A stretch of 64,000 nucleotides of DNA from Christensenellaceae bacterium (GCA_031260975.1 JAISKJ010000003.1:355758-419757), one strand, 5' to 3'. Positions 1 through 7,930 are shown, counted from the stretch's first letter. Made by a program: numbers and translations. The notes: a model not told the origin generated them from the sequence alone.

Positions 1-1
1 T

Positions 2-742
2 GAAGTTTTTAAGTTTTTAGAAAACGCCAAAGAGGAGTTGAACAAATATCAGAACAGCACGGCACTTATAGATAATCTGGAATATCAGAAGCAGCAGGTT
101 TATAGCAGTCTTTATGATACGGCAAATAAATTATCGGATATCAGGCGTGGCATTGCTGAGGAGTTTTCGAGCAAAGTTATGAAAGAGCTTGGTGACCTTG
201 GAATGAAAAACGCCAAGTTTGCTGTAATGTTTGACCCCAAACCTGACAAAAACACAGCAAATATAACTGCAAACGGATTTGATAATCCAATATTTATGTT
301 CAGTGCTAATTTAGGTCAGCCTATGAAGCCGCTCAGTGAGATAATTTCAGGCGGGGAAATGAGCAGGTTTATGCTTGGTATAAAAAATATTATCGCTGAT
401 ATTGATGATTTACAAACGCTTGTGTTTGACGAGATTGACACGGGTATCAGCGGTGCCATCGGATTTGTTATTGCTTGCAAAATGGCCAATATATCAAAAA
501 AGCATCAGGTTATTTCGGTGTCGCACCTGCCGCAGATTGCTGCCATGGCAGACAATCATTTGTTTATTCAAAAGCAGGTTGAAGCCAACGAGACTATTAC
601 TAAAGTTTTTACATTGGATAAAAAGGGCTCACAGAGTGAGGTGGCAAGGCTTTCGGGAGGTGTTGACGGCAGCGGCGTTGCGCTTGAGCATGCCGATGAG
701 CTGATGGGTAGGTGTGCTGCATATAAAAATTCAATCAAATAA
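2..742 (+). CDS. recN: DNA repair ATPase RecN, C-terminal part (5' end outside window)
   Basis: RecN is an SMC-like ATPase that holds broken DNA ends during recombinational repair. The reading frame is open from base 2, so the gene begins upstream and about 246 C-terminal residues are visible. The visible part carries the ABC signature (ISGGEMSRFMLGIK), the Walker B/D-loop region (LVFDEIDTGISG) and the switch-His segment (VISVSHLPQIAAMADNH), in the order and spacing of the RecN C-terminal head domain. The short helical stretch before it is the end of the coiled coil. An in-frame TTG at 38 is internal and not the start. In Firmicutes recN is commonly followed by spoIVB and spo0A, exactly as here, which supports the assignment. 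Confidence 0.95.
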   Translation, partial: EVFKFLENAKEELNKYQNSTALIDNLEYQKQQVYSSLYDTANKLSDIRRGIAEEFSSKVMKELGDLGMKNAKFAVMFDPKPDKNTANITANGFDNPIFMFSANLGQPMKPLSEIISGGEMSRFMLGIKNIIADIDDLQTLVFDEIDTGISGAIGFVIACKMANISKKHQVISVSHLPQIAAMADNHLFIQKQVEANETITKVFTLDKKGSQSEVARLSGGVDGSGVALEHADELMGRCAAYKNSIK

Positions 743-768
743 AAACTCTTATTTTTGAAGTAATTTTT

Positions 769-798
769 ACATAAAACGGCTGCTGACCCCACACAATA
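769..798 (+). promoter_or_regulatory. Candidate sigma-G-type promoter of spoIVB
   Basis: ACATA at 769-773 and CACAATA at 792-798 are separated by 18 bases. This resembles the known sigma-G pattern (gHATr, 18 bases, CATnHTA) with one mismatch in the -10 element. spoIVB is a forespore gene made under sigma-G in Bacillus, so the position makes sense. The -10 element ends six bases before the ATG and no Shine-Dalgarno sequence lies between them. Assignment by eye, moderate to low certainty. Confidence 0.4.
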
Positions 799-804
799 TA
801 TTAT

Positions 805-2028
805 ATGAAAGCGCGGTTATTTAAAAAACTTGGCATAGCTTTGGGTGCTGTTGCACTCGTTTTTTGTCTGCTTTATTTTGCCGTTTTACCGGCTTCGAGA
901 GTGTTTGCGATGCCCGATAATATGATTATATATTCAAGCGATATAGGATATATCAATCAAAACAGGGTTTTTGGGCAGTTTGTGAACGTTGAGCTTAAAA
1001 AATCCAGCGTGCCGGTGGTAAAGGCTCCTGATGTGGGCGAAGTTGAGTTTAAGCTGTTTAATCTTATTCCCATAAAAACGCATAAGGTTGTTATAGGAGA
1101 AGATGAGGTTTTGGCGGGCGGAATGCCTGTGGGGTTGGTTATTTCGGCCGAAGGTGCGCTGATTGTGGGCAGCAGTGTGATTGAAACTGACGGTAATACT
1201 TTTGATATTACCAAGTCCGGCCTTAAGGTTGGAGATATAATCACGCATATTGAAGATGAAAAAGTGGAGAATACCGGCAGTATTTCTAAGTTTATCAACA
1301 AAAAGGAGAACGGGGGGCGCGAGCTTAAAATAACCGCTATGCGCAAAAATAAGGAATATGAATTTAGAGTAAAACCCGCTTATGATATAAAAAGCGACAG
1401 TTTTAAGCTGGGGGTTTGGGTGAGAGATGATGCTTCGGGGATAGGTACATTGACTTTTATTGATGATAAAAACCGTTTTGGTGCACTTGGCCATCCGATT
1501 TGCGATGGGGACACAGGAGTTATGATGGCTGTCAAAAGCGGGAATTTGTATGGATGCAATATTCTGGGCCTCAACAAGGGAGTAGCCGGTGACCCCGGCG
1601 AAATCAGGGGGTTGTTTTTGCAGGGCAAGAACAGTCAGGGACATATAGATAAAAACAGTGAATTTGGTGTTTTTGGTGAAATTTCACAGAATTCTTTACT
1701 TTTGGACCAAACGCTTAAACTGAAAGTGGGAGGGCGGCTGACGGTAAGCCCAGGAAAGGCCCAGATAAGAAGTGCTGTGGATGGTAACCTGAAGCTCTAT
1801 GACATAGAAATTATCAAAACAAATTATCAGAATTATCAGAATGACCGAAGTATGGTCATTAGAATAATTGACCCTGAGCTTTTAGAAAAAACCGGAGGGA
1901 TTATTCAAGGAATGAGCGGCAGTCCTATAATTCAGAACGGCAAGCTGGTGGGGGCAGTTACACATGTGTTTGTAAACGACCCAACAAAGGGGTTTGGTGT
2001 TTATATGGATTGGATGCTAGGGCAATAG
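805..2028 (+). CDS. spoIVB: SpoIVB signalling serine peptidase (family S55)
   Basis: SpoIVB is secreted from the forespore into the intermembrane space, where its cleavage of SpoIVFA releases the SpoIVFB protease that matures pro-sigma-K. The 407-residue protein begins with a basic N-terminus and one membrane segment (about residues 8-30). A PDZ domain follows (about 100-190, with GLKVGDIITHIEDEKVE), then the S55 peptidase domain. The conserved LGHPICDGDTG segment with the catalytic His and the GMSGSPIIQNGKLVGAVTH segment with the catalytic Ser are both present, and the end (TKGFGVYMDWML) is typical. The gene lies between recN and spo0A as in many spore formers. Its target's product, sigK, is also in this window at 43045. 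No Shine-Dalgarno site precedes the ATG. Confidence 0.93.
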   Translation: MKARLFKKLGIALGAVALVFCLLYFAVLPASRVFAMPDNMIIYSSDIGYINQNRVFGQFVNVELKKSSVPVVKAPDVGEVEFKLFNLIPIKTHKVVIGEDEVLAGGMPVGLVISAEGALIVGSSVIETDGNTFDITKSGLKVGDIITHIEDEKVENTGSISKFINKKENGGRELKITAMRKNKEYEFRVKPAYDIKSDSFKLGVWVRDDASGIGTLTFIDDKNRFGALGHPICDGDTGVMMAVKSGNLYGCNILGLNKGVAGDPGEIRGLFLQGKNSQGHIDKNSEFGVFGEISQNSLLLDQTLKLKVGGRLTVSPGKAQIRSAVDGNLKLYDIEIIKTNYQNYQNDRSMVIRIIDPELLEKTGGIIQGMSGSPIIQNGKLVGAVTHVFVNDPTKGFGVYMDWMLGQ

Positions 2029-2049
2029 ATTTGTAGTGTTTTATACAAA

Positions 2050-2077
2050 ATTGTAATATTATCGAGGTATTATTACA
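2050..2077 (+). terminator. Hairpin after spoIVB, possible terminator
   Basis: An inverted repeat TTGTAATA...TATTACAA with a ~12-base loop follows spoIVB by about 20 bases. The stem is AT-rich and lacks a proper U-tract, so termination is uncertain. It may instead be a dyad in the spo0A upstream region. Confidence 0.3.
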
Positions 2078-2236
2078 AAAGTGTCAAAAAATGATAGACT
2101 AAAATTTTTAAATATGCTATATTAAAAAAGTTAATAGTTTGATAAAGATTTTTTGGGCTGATCAGCGCTAATGTATATATGGCATTATTTTTTTGTCTGT
2201 TTTTTGAAAGTTGCTGAAATTCTTGAGTTAAAAAAT

Positions 2237-2281
2237 CATCCTGAACGGATGTAAAACAGCACCATCCATAGCGGGTGGTGC
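2237..2281 (+). promoter_or_regulatory. Competing hairpins in the spo0A leader
   Basis: CATCC (2237-2241) can pair with GGATG (2247-2251). GCACCATCC (2259-2267) can pair with GGGTGGTGC (2273-2281), forming a strong stem that ends one base before the AAAGGAG ribosome site of spo0A. GGATG can alternatively pair with the CATCC inside the second stem (2263-2267), so the two hairpins can exclude each other. That is the layout of a post-transcriptional switch. No ligand or known class is recognised. Confidence 0.4.
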
Positions 2282-2295
2282 AAAAGGAGTGGGCG

Positions 2296-3003
2296 ATGAC
2301 AAAAGGTAGGGCACCGGCGTTTTTATATTCCGGTGATAACGCGTGCTTGTGGCATAAATTGCAAAAAGAGTGTGAAAAAAACGAAATAAGTATATTTAAA
2401 GTAGCTGATTTAAGCGATTTTTTTATAAAACGCAAATCTTTAGGGCTGGTAATTTTATTTATAGACAAGTCTACAGTGAGCCCAAGTCCGGAGCTTATGG
2501 AGTTTATTCAAAAATGCAACGAGGGCTGGCAAAGCTCGATAGTAGTGTTTTTGGGGGATGCTGAAATAGAGCTTACAAAAAAATATTATAATATAATGAG
2601 TATTCCGATTGGAGCGATTGATGATATTTTTATGAGCAGCATGCTTAGCAAGCTTGAATCTGAGATGATGCGGCTGACAAATATGTGTTCTTGCAAGGTT
2701 TCTGCGTCAAGAATAGGCAAAGTACTTATGGATTTTGGATTTTCGCCTAAATACTTGGGTTCATCATATTTGGTAGAGGCAATAGAATATATAATTTTGA
2801 ACGGTGGCATTGTAGGCAACCTTCAAACAAAATCATATTCGTATGTGGCGGCAAAATTTTTTACTACAACCATGAGCATTGAGCGCGATATCAGAATGGC
2901 AATAGCAAATGCTTATAAAAATGACTGCGACAAGTTTGGAGGGCGTAAGCCGTCTAATAAAGAGTTTATTGCGTTTGTTGTAAATAAGTTGAAATATGAA
3001 TGA
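2296..3003 (+). CDS. spo0A: Spo0A-type sporulation response regulator with degenerate receiver
   Basis: Spo0A is the master regulator for entry into sporulation. The C-terminal ~110 residues match its DNA-binding domain: LMDFGFSPKYLGSSYLVEAI, the recognition-helix region YVAAKFFTTTMSIERDIRMAI, and the terminal NKEFIAFVVNKLKYE. The N-terminal ~120 residues have the size of a receiver domain but are divergent. An Asp that could be the phosphoacceptor is kept (about residue 57, in ILFIDKS). The paired acidic residues near the N-terminus are reduced to GDN, and the conserved Lys before Pro near residue 105 is absent (SIPIGAID). The ATG at 2296 was chosen because AAAGGAG at 2283-2289 is well spaced; an earlier GTG at 2275 has no such site. 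The position after spoIVB is typical for spo0A. Confidence 0.88.
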   Translation: MTKGRAPAFLYSGDNACLWHKLQKECEKNEISIFKVADLSDFFIKRKSLGLVILFIDKSTVSPSPELMEFIQKCNEGWQSSIVVFLGDAEIELTKKYYNIMSIPIGAIDDIFMSSMLSKLESEMMRLTNMCSCKVSASRIGKVLMDFGFSPKYLGSSYLVEAIEYIILNGGIVGNLQTKSYSYVAAKFFTTTMSIERDIRMAIANAYKNDCDKFGGRKPSNKEFIAFVVNKLKYE

Positions 3004-3073
3004 GGTAGAATGTATACATAATCGTTTAGTGATGATACCTACCTGTGAATAGAGGAAAGAAGAAGGAAAAGGA

Positions 3074-3883
3074 TTATGTGCTGTCGGCCGTAAAAATATT
3101 TGTTGAGGATTTTTCCGGCCGCTTAAAGAGGCAGACGGCACTAAGCCCAAAGAGCAGGGTAGACATCAGTACATAATATATGTTATATCGCATAAATAGG
3201 CTACAGAATAATATAATCAGCCCGCTTAGCATATATTGCTTGAATTTTGCCCGTGCAAAACTGTATTCGAATATGTTTTTCGGTGTCATTTTTTTGCGTG
3301 ATAGTGTAATTGTTTTTGGGGGATAGGTGTCATAAACCTTTAGCAGATTAAAATAAACACCTGATTTGTCAAGTATGGTTACGTTTATATTTTGAATATT
3401 CTTGCAAAGCATCAAAATGTCGGCAGGGGCAGACTGCGCACAGATTATTATTTTTTCGGCTCCAATGTTTTGCGCTGAAGAATATGCGTGTGACAGGTCA
3501 TTTATTGTCAGTTTTTCAAGGTGCATAAAACTGAATAGCATAGTTTTATCTATTATAATATAATCCTTTTTTAGAGCTGCGCTATGTTTTTTTTGAAGCA
3601 GTTCACAAAAAAACTGCAGGCATTTTTGCTTATCCGTAAACATAAGGTCGGCGGAATATTGTTCAATTTCAGCTTTTTGGGCCTTGCTGACAGCCTGCCT
3701 GTCCTTATTTTTTTGAAGCAGAAATGAAATGAGGATATATGCTCCCAAAACAATAGTAGAACATAGTAGCAAAACTATATATATGTTTTCTATAAAAAAC
3801 CGCAGCCACACAAATGATATGGCAAAGCCTATGATTATAAGCAAAATTCTATCCAAAATCAAAGATAATTTGAAATTTTTCAT
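3074..3883 (-). CDS. Membrane protein with possible degenerate Mrr-like core
   Basis: A protein of about 269 residues with two N-terminal membrane helices (LILDRILLIIIGFAISFVW and IVLLLCSTIVLGAYILISFLL), a soluble domain of ~140 residues, and two more helices near the C-terminus. The soluble part (KLTINDLSHAYSSAQNIGAEKIIICAQSA ... VTILDKSGVYFNLLK, read in two blocks) has the strand-helix-strand layout of the second half of Mrr-type restriction-nuclease-like domains. No convincing D-(D/E)xK catalytic triad is seen, so any nuclease role is doubtful. The start is unsure: a TTG at 3982 would add 33 residues, and neither start has a clear ribosome site. It is convergent with spo0A. Function unknown. 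Confidence 0.7.
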   Translation of the reverse strand: MKNFKLSLILDRILLIIIGFAISFVWLRFFIENIYIVLLLCSTIVLGAYILISFLLQKNKDRQAVSKAQKAEIEQYSADLMFTDKQKCLQFFCELLQKKHSAALKKDYIIIDKTMLFSFMHLEKLTINDLSHAYSSAQNIGAEKIIICAQSAPADILMLCKNIQNINVTILDKSGVYFNLLKVYDTYPPKTITLSRKKMTPKNIFEYSFARAKFKQYMLSGLIILFCSLFMRYNIYYVLMSTLLFGLSAVCLFKRPEKSSTNIFTADST

Positions 3884-4019
3884 ATAAAGATTATTGCCAA
3901 GTATGCAGTTTTTCAAAACAATATTAATATGTTTTGGCGTTTTTAAGGAAATTTGAAAGCTTAGCCTAAATTTATTTGACAAATCTTGGAGAATATTTGA
4001 TTTTTTTTGGGGCTAAGGG

Positions 4020-4025
4020 TATAAT
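4020..4025 (+). promoter_or_regulatory. -10 box of the rsfS promoter
   Basis: TATAAT lies 16 bases before the rsfS ATG. The leader between them contains GAGGTGAAG (4031-4039), a good ribosome site. No strong -35 element is evident in the T-rich stretch upstream. Confidence 0.45.
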
Positions 4026-4041
4026 GTATGAGAGGTGAAGT

Positions 4042-4653
4042 ATGGAACTATCAAATAAGGTTATGATGGTATGCAAGGCGCTTGATGACAAAAAGGCCAT
4101 GGATATAAGTATTATTAATATCAGCAAAAATTCATCAATTGCCGATGATTTTGTTTTGACTACAGCAAGCAGCATTACACACGCAAGAACGCTCAGTGAT
4201 GTTGTGTGTGAAGTAGCAGACGTAATCGGTGAAAAAGTTTTTGGCATAGATGGTCACGGTCAGGCGAATTGGATTAGTCTTGACCTGGGGGATGTTATTG
4301 TGCATATATTTACAAAAGAGGTGAGAGATCATTATAGCCTTGAAAAAATGTGGGCAGACAGCAAAAATCACAAAAAGTTTACTGACATTAAAAAGGATAT
4401 TGAAAAGAAGGATGCTAAAGCCGCCGAAAAGACGTCTGACGATAAAAAGAAAAAGGAAACTAAAAAAGAAGTAAAGCCGGCTGCTGACAAGAAAAAAACT
4501 AAAGAAGTTAAGGAAAACGCAAAAGCACCTAAAAAAACAGTGAAAGAAACGGTAAAAATCGAAAAAATAAGTAAAAAAGCTGTAAGTAAAGCAAAGCCTA
4601 AAGAAGATAAGAAAGAAACCAAAACAAAAATTGAAAAATCCGCCAAAAAGTGA
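4042..4653 (+). CDS. rsfS: Ribosomal silencing factor RsfS with long Lys-rich tail
   Basis: RsfS (YbeB/Iojap) binds protein uL14 of the large ribosomal subunit and blocks joining with the small subunit when nutrients are scarce. Residues 1 to about 118 form the whole domain, including DDFVLTTASSITHARTLSD, the DGHGQANWISLDLGDVIVHIF stretch (in two parts) and RDHYSLEKMWAD. This is the full normal family length. Residues ~119-203 are an extra tail almost entirely of Lys, Glu, Asp, Ala and Thr, probably disordered and strongly basic, which most RsfS proteins lack. GAGGTGAAG precedes the ATG. The stop codon overlaps or abuts the next gene, so both probably share one transcript. Confidence 0.93.
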   Translation: MELSNKVMMVCKALDDKKAMDISIINISKNSSIADDFVLTTASSITHARTLSDVVCEVADVIGEKVFGIDGHGQANWISLDLGDVIVHIFTKEVRDHYSLEKMWADSKNHKKFTDIKKDIEKKDAKAAEKTSDDKKKKETKKEVKPAADKKKTKEVKENAKAPKKTVKETVKIEKISKKAVSKAKPKEDKKETKTKIEKSAKK

Positions 4654-4667
4654 GTGACGGAGTTTCG

Positions 4668-5588
4668 GTGGAAGTAAGTATAATAAAAGCAATACAGTCT
4701 GTGGCAAACGACTTTTGGGATATCGTTATGATGATATTCTCGTTTTTGGGCACCACGGGCTTTTTTACGGTGATGTTTGTGCTGCTGTTTTGGTGTTATG
4801 ACAAGCGGTTTGCTTTTAGATTTGCCGCGATTTTTGGGGCAAGTTCGGTTATAAATTGGGGACTTAAAGAAGTTTTTATGCGCCCAAGACCCTTTATGGC
4901 GGATAGCGGTATTATAAATTATACAAACACGGTAGGGTATTCTATGCCCAGCGGGCACTCGACAGCTATTGCTTCTGTTGCTGGCACTCTTATATATGAG
5001 GTGCAAAAAACGCGTAAAAAATGGTTTAAAATCACTGCTATTATATCTTTGGTGCTGCTTTGTTTGTGTGTGGGGCTTTCAAGAATGTATTTGGGGCAGC
5101 ATTATCTGAGCGACGTTTTAGCAGGTCTTGCACTTGGATTTACAGTAAGTCTGATTATGTGCAAGTTCATAAAATTTGGTGACAAGGAGCATATTTATGC
5201 ACTGTTTTTGCTGCCGTTTTTAGTTTTGGGATATTTAATGTTTATAGATACGTTGGCTACTGACAATTTTAGGACGGGGGAGTATCCTATTATATTTATG
5301 TTGGGTATAGGAATTATTTTGGGCTACTTTTTTGAAAAGAGGTTTGTAAAGTATAGTTCTGCCAAAATTTTGTGGTTTGAAATAGTTAAGGTGATTGTTT
5401 TTGGTGGTGTTGCTTTAGGGTTATATTTTTTGCTTAATGCGGTTTTGCCAAACTTAGTTTTTTTTAGAAGTCTTATAATGCTTGTTGATATATTGTTTGT
5501 GATGGTTTTGTGTCCATGGTTATTTAAGATTATTGAAGGTATGATTATAAAAAGGCGGAATGATTTCTGTTTGAGAGCGAGGCCTTGA
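4668..5588 (+). CDS. PAP2-family membrane phosphatase
   Basis: An integral membrane acid phosphatase, likely acting on a lipid phosphate such as undecaprenyl pyrophosphate or phosphatidate. The three PAP2 motifs are intact and ordered: KEVFMRPRP (about residue 67), PSGHS (about 92), and SRMYLGQHYLSD (about 135) with the catalytic His. At least seven hydrophobic segments follow the family layout. The C-terminal half (about residues 180-300) adds four more membrane helices beyond the minimal domain. The GTG at 4668 was chosen because GGAG sits five bases upstream; a GTG at 4650 overlapping the rsfS stop is the alternative. The substrate cannot be told from sequence alone. Confidence 0.88.
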   Translation: MEVSIIKAIQSVANDFWDIVMMIFSFLGTTGFFTVMFVLLFWCYDKRFAFRFAAIFGASSVINWGLKEVFMRPRPFMADSGIINYTNTVGYSMPSGHSTAIASVAGTLIYEVQKTRKKWFKITAIISLVLLCLCVGLSRMYLGQHYLSDVLAGLALGFTVSLIMCKFIKFGDKEHIYALFLLPFLVLGYLMFIDTLATDNFRTGEYPIIFMLGIGIILGYFFEKRFVKYSSAKILWFEIVKVIVFGGVALGLYFLLNAVLPNLVFFRSLIMLVDILFVMVLCPWLFKIIEGMIIKRRNDFCLRARP

Positions 5589-5658
5589 GTGCGGTTTTGC
5601 ATGACGAGCACGCTCGCCATGGCCACCCGCCTTTGGCGGGTGGCCTGCAAAACCGCAC
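5589..5658. repeat. Palindromic repeat element, copy A
   Basis: A nested inverted repeat in the gap after the PAP2 gene. The outer arms are GTGCGGTTTTGCA (5589-5601) and TGCAAAACCGCAC (5646-5658). The inner perfect hairpin is GGCCACCCGCC (5621-5631) and GGCGGGTGGCC (5635-5645). GC content is well above the surroundings. The inner hairpin followed by TGCA is shared with copies B (19258-19336) and C (45361-45394). It has no U-tract, so it is not a simple terminator. Confidence 0.6.
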
Positions 5659-5699
5659 CTAACCATGCAAAAATCATTGGAAGAGCTGCCATATTGTGC

Positions 5700-5705
5700 T
5701 AAAAT
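5700..5705 (+). promoter_or_regulatory. -10 box directly before tsaE
   Basis: TGCTAAAAT contains an extended -10 element (TGn then TAAAAT). It ends six bases before the GTG start of tsaE, predicting an mRNA that begins at or next to the start codon. Confidence 0.45.
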
Positions 5706-5711
5706 ATAGGA

Positions 5712-6131
5712 GTGAAGGTTATAATCAAAAAAGAAGATAAGATGCTTAAACTTGGCGCGGGTCTTATAAAAACCCTAAAGAGCGGCGATGTTGTTTTGCT
5801 TGAAGGTGACCTTGGCAGCGGTAAGTCGGTTTTGGCACGGGGTTTTTTGAACGCAGCAGGTGTAGCCGTTGTGCCGAGCCCCACTTTTACTATTGTCAAC
5901 AAATACGACACCAAAGTCGGTATAGTTTATCATATGGATGCTTATAGGCTTGACGGCATTGAAGAGGCGAGGGCTTCGGGTCTGGATGAAATTATTGATG
6001 ATAAAAATTCTATTAAATTTATAGAATGGCCCGGAAGACTCACTGAAATTCTGCCCAAAAAATATACAAAGATAGTCATAAAAAAGATTGACGATATGAC
6101 CCGTGAAGTAACTATTGAGGTGAACAAATGA
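5712..6131 (+). CDS. tsaE: tRNA threonylcarbamoyl-adenosine biosynthesis ATPase TsaE
   Basis: TsaE is the ATPase that works with TsaB and TsaD to make t6A at position 37 of ANN-decoding tRNAs. The 139-residue protein is of normal length. It has the P-loop GDLGSGKSVLARGFL (about residues 34-48), the switch-like SPTFTIVNKY segment, the HMDAYRL motif and the FIEWPGR motif. The GTG at 5712 is needed to give the usual short N-terminus before the P-loop; the next ATG (5742) would cut into it. No separate ribosome site is visible, only a -10-like box six bases upstream. The stop overlaps the tsaB start (ATGA at 6128), so this gene heads an operon running to murF. Confidence 0.93.
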   Translation: MKVIIKKEDKMLKLGAGLIKTLKSGDVVLLEGDLGSGKSVLARGFLNAAGVAVVPSPTFTIVNKYDTKVGIVYHMDAYRLDGIEEARASGLDEIIDDKNSIKFIEWPGRLTEILPKKYTKIVIKKIDDMTREVTIEVNK

Positions 6132-6754
6132 ATATTTTGGTTTTGGACACAAGCAGTGACAAACTGCTTTTGGCTCTTTTAAAGGATAACGAAATAATAA
6201 CTGCACAAAAACAAGATGGAAAATATATGGAAGTACTGCTTCCTATGATAGATGAACTGCTGCAAAGAGCCAAGGTTCGCCTAAAAGAGATTGATGTCAT
6301 TGGTGTAGTTGTAGGCCCCGGCTCTTTTACAGGTGTGCGGATAGGTGTTTCTACTGTAAAAGGGTTTATTCACGTATTTAGAGACATAAAAATTGTGGCT
6401 ATCAACTCACTTGAACTGATAGCATATACTACTATGGCCAAATTAAACAGGACTGATATGACAGTAGTAATACCTAGCACGGCAAACAAGCTTTATGTGG
6501 GCAGGTTTAAATCCGGAAATAAGCCACGGTATAGTTTGGAAGATACTGAAGGGTTTAATGAGTTTAATGCTGTGATAGAGCAACATTATAATCTTGACAT
6601 AAATGCAGAAAGGGTAGAAGTCAGCGAAAAAGACTTGATTGATTTCTGCTGTGCACTTTTTAAGGACGGACGATTTGGCGAGTTTAAGCCATATTATTTG
6701 GCTCTCAGTCAGGCAGAGGAGGAGCTTTTAAAAAAGGAGGGCAGTAATGCTTAA
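6128..6754 (+). CDS. tsaB: tRNA threonylcarbamoyl-adenosine biosynthesis protein TsaB
   Basis: TsaB is the inactive-paralogue scaffold partner of TsaD in t6A synthesis. The N-terminus ILVLDTSSDKLLLALL and the segment IGVVVGPGSFTGVRIGVST are the diagnostic ASKHA-fold signatures of TsaB. At 208 residues the length is near normal, although the C-terminal half is divergent and short. The start overlaps the tsaE stop by four bases (ATGA) and the end overlaps the start of rimI by eight bases, a tight operon that fits translational coupling. The third usual member, tsaD, is not in this window. Confidence 0.92.
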   Translation: MNILVLDTSSDKLLLALLKDNEIITAQKQDGKYMEVLLPMIDELLQRAKVRLKEIDVIGVVVGPGSFTGVRIGVSTVKGFIHVFRDIKIVAINSLELIAYTTMAKLNRTDMTVVIPSTANKLYVGRFKSGNKPRYSLEDTEGFNEFNAVIEQHYNLDINAERVEVSEKDLIDFCCALFKDGRFGEFKPYYLALSQAEEELLKKEGSNA

Positions 6755-7181
6755 GATTTTAAGAGCTCAGGATGAATATTTTGCTCGCATGTATGAAATA
6801 CATAAGGAGTGTTTTGACGAAGCTATGAGCGAGCCGCTGTTTTTAGAAGAAATTACACATGACAGCCGCATGTATTTTGTAATTTTGGTTGAGGGGCAAG
6901 TTGAGGCTTATGCCGGAGCATGGAACACGGGCGAGGATTATTCGGTAATCAGTATTGCAACGTCCAAAGCCCATCAGCGGCAGGGGCTTGCCGGCAAGCT
7001 TCTGGAGCGGCTGATAACGGATGCTGAACGAAAAAAGATAAAGGCGCTTAGTCTTGAAGTTAATACTAAAAACAAGCCTGCTATAGATCTTTATCGTAAG
7101 ATGGGCTTTATTATAACAAACACCCGTAAAAAATATTATAAAAATGGTGATGATGCTTATGTTATGTGGCTATATAAATAG
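6747..7181 (+). CDS. rimI: Ribosomal protein N-acetyltransferase RimI-like (GNAT)
   Basis: A GNAT-fold acetyltransferase of 144 residues. It shows the acetyl-CoA-binding motif A (SIATSKAHQRQGLAGKLLE, about residues 69-87, with the R-Q-G-L-A/G loop) and the LSLEVNTKNKPAIDLYRKMGF motif, read in two parts, typical of RimI. In Firmicutes rimI sits between tsaB and tsaD. The true substrate (S18 or another protein) cannot be read from sequence. A strong AAAGGAGG ribosome site lies inside the end of tsaB just before the ATG. The odd C-terminal YYKNGDDAYVMWL matches the family end. Confidence 0.88.
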   Translation: MLKILRAQDEYFARMYEIHKECFDEAMSEPLFLEEITHDSRMYFVILVEGQVEAYAGAWNTGEDYSVISIATSKAHQRQGLAGKLLERLITDAERKKIKALSLEVNTKNKPAIDLYRKMGFIITNTRKKYYKNGDDAYVMWLYK

Positions 7182-7198
7182 CGAGGAGTGAATTTTAT

Positions 7199-7930
7199 TT
7201 GTTTTTTATTTTTAAAGGTGTTAAAATTAACTATACCATCAAAGGAGACGGTCAAAACTTACTTTTTTTGCATGGCTGGGGCGGCAGCACACAAAGCTTT
7301 TTGGCATTTGAAAACAGACTGCAAACTAACAGGCGCATAAATATAGATTTTCCGCCGTTTGGCTTTTCTGACAAGATGGCTGAGCCGTGGACAGTTGAGA
7401 CGTATGCCGAGATGGTAATGGCATTGCTGAAAGAACTTGGCGTAACTAAAGTTTTTGTAGTTGCTCACTCGTTTGGCGCAAGAGTAGCCATAATGCTGGC
7501 TCAGGATGTGAGTTTGGTGCAGAAATTGGTTTTGACGGGTGCTGCAGGGTTGAAACCTAAAAAAAGCATTAAAAAAAGTCTTAGTATAATGAGATACAAG
7601 CTATGCAAGCGCCTTGTCAAAATAAAGCTTATGAAAAAAGAGCGACTAAGTAAATTTGGCAGCAGTGATTATAGGGCAGCGGACGGTATGACGAAACAGA
7701 CTATTATAAATATTACAAACTTTGACCAGACAGAAATGCTAAAAAATATAACAGCACCTACGCTCTTGCTGTGGGGAAAGGACGACACCGAAACTCCGCT
7801 TTATATGGCGCGTAAGCTTGAAAAGCTTATTAAAGACAGTGCGCTGATAGTTTTGAATGGAGGGCACTTTGCTTATATAGAAAATTTTGAACAGACTTTG
7901 AGGATAATAAACAGTTTTTTAGGAGAATAA
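7199..7930 (+). CDS. Alpha/beta-fold hydrolase
   Basis: A 243-residue cytoplasmic alpha/beta hydrolase. It has the oxyanion-hole motif LHGWGGS (about residue 25), the nucleophile elbow AHSFGA (Ser near 92), the acid in LLWGKDDTETP, and the terminal His in NGGHFAYIE. All catalytic elements are present, so it should be active, but esters, amides or other bonds cannot be told apart. The start is a TTG at 7199 preceded by GAGGAG (7183-7188) with ten bases of spacing; no better start exists before the conserved first strand. It lies 18 bases after rimI and two bases before the Mur ligase gene, so it belongs to the tsaE operon. Confidence 0.85.
   Translation: MFFIFKGVKINYTIKGDGQNLLFLHGWGGSTQSFLAFENRLQTNRRINIDFPPFGFSDKMAEPWTVETYAEMVMALLKELGVTKVFVVAHSFGARVAIMLAQDVSLVQKLVLTGAAGLKPKKSIKKSLSIMRYKLCKRLVKIKLMKKERLSKFGSSDYRAADGMTKQTIINITNFDQTEMLKNITAPTLLLWGKDDTETPLYMARKLEKLIKDSALIVLNGGHFAYIENFEQTLRIINSFLGE

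Noticed and set aside
4135..5006. Long reverse-strand frames opposite rsfS and the PAP2 gene
   Set aside because: They mirror Lys-rich and hydrophobic codons of real genes and have no ribosome sites or domain.
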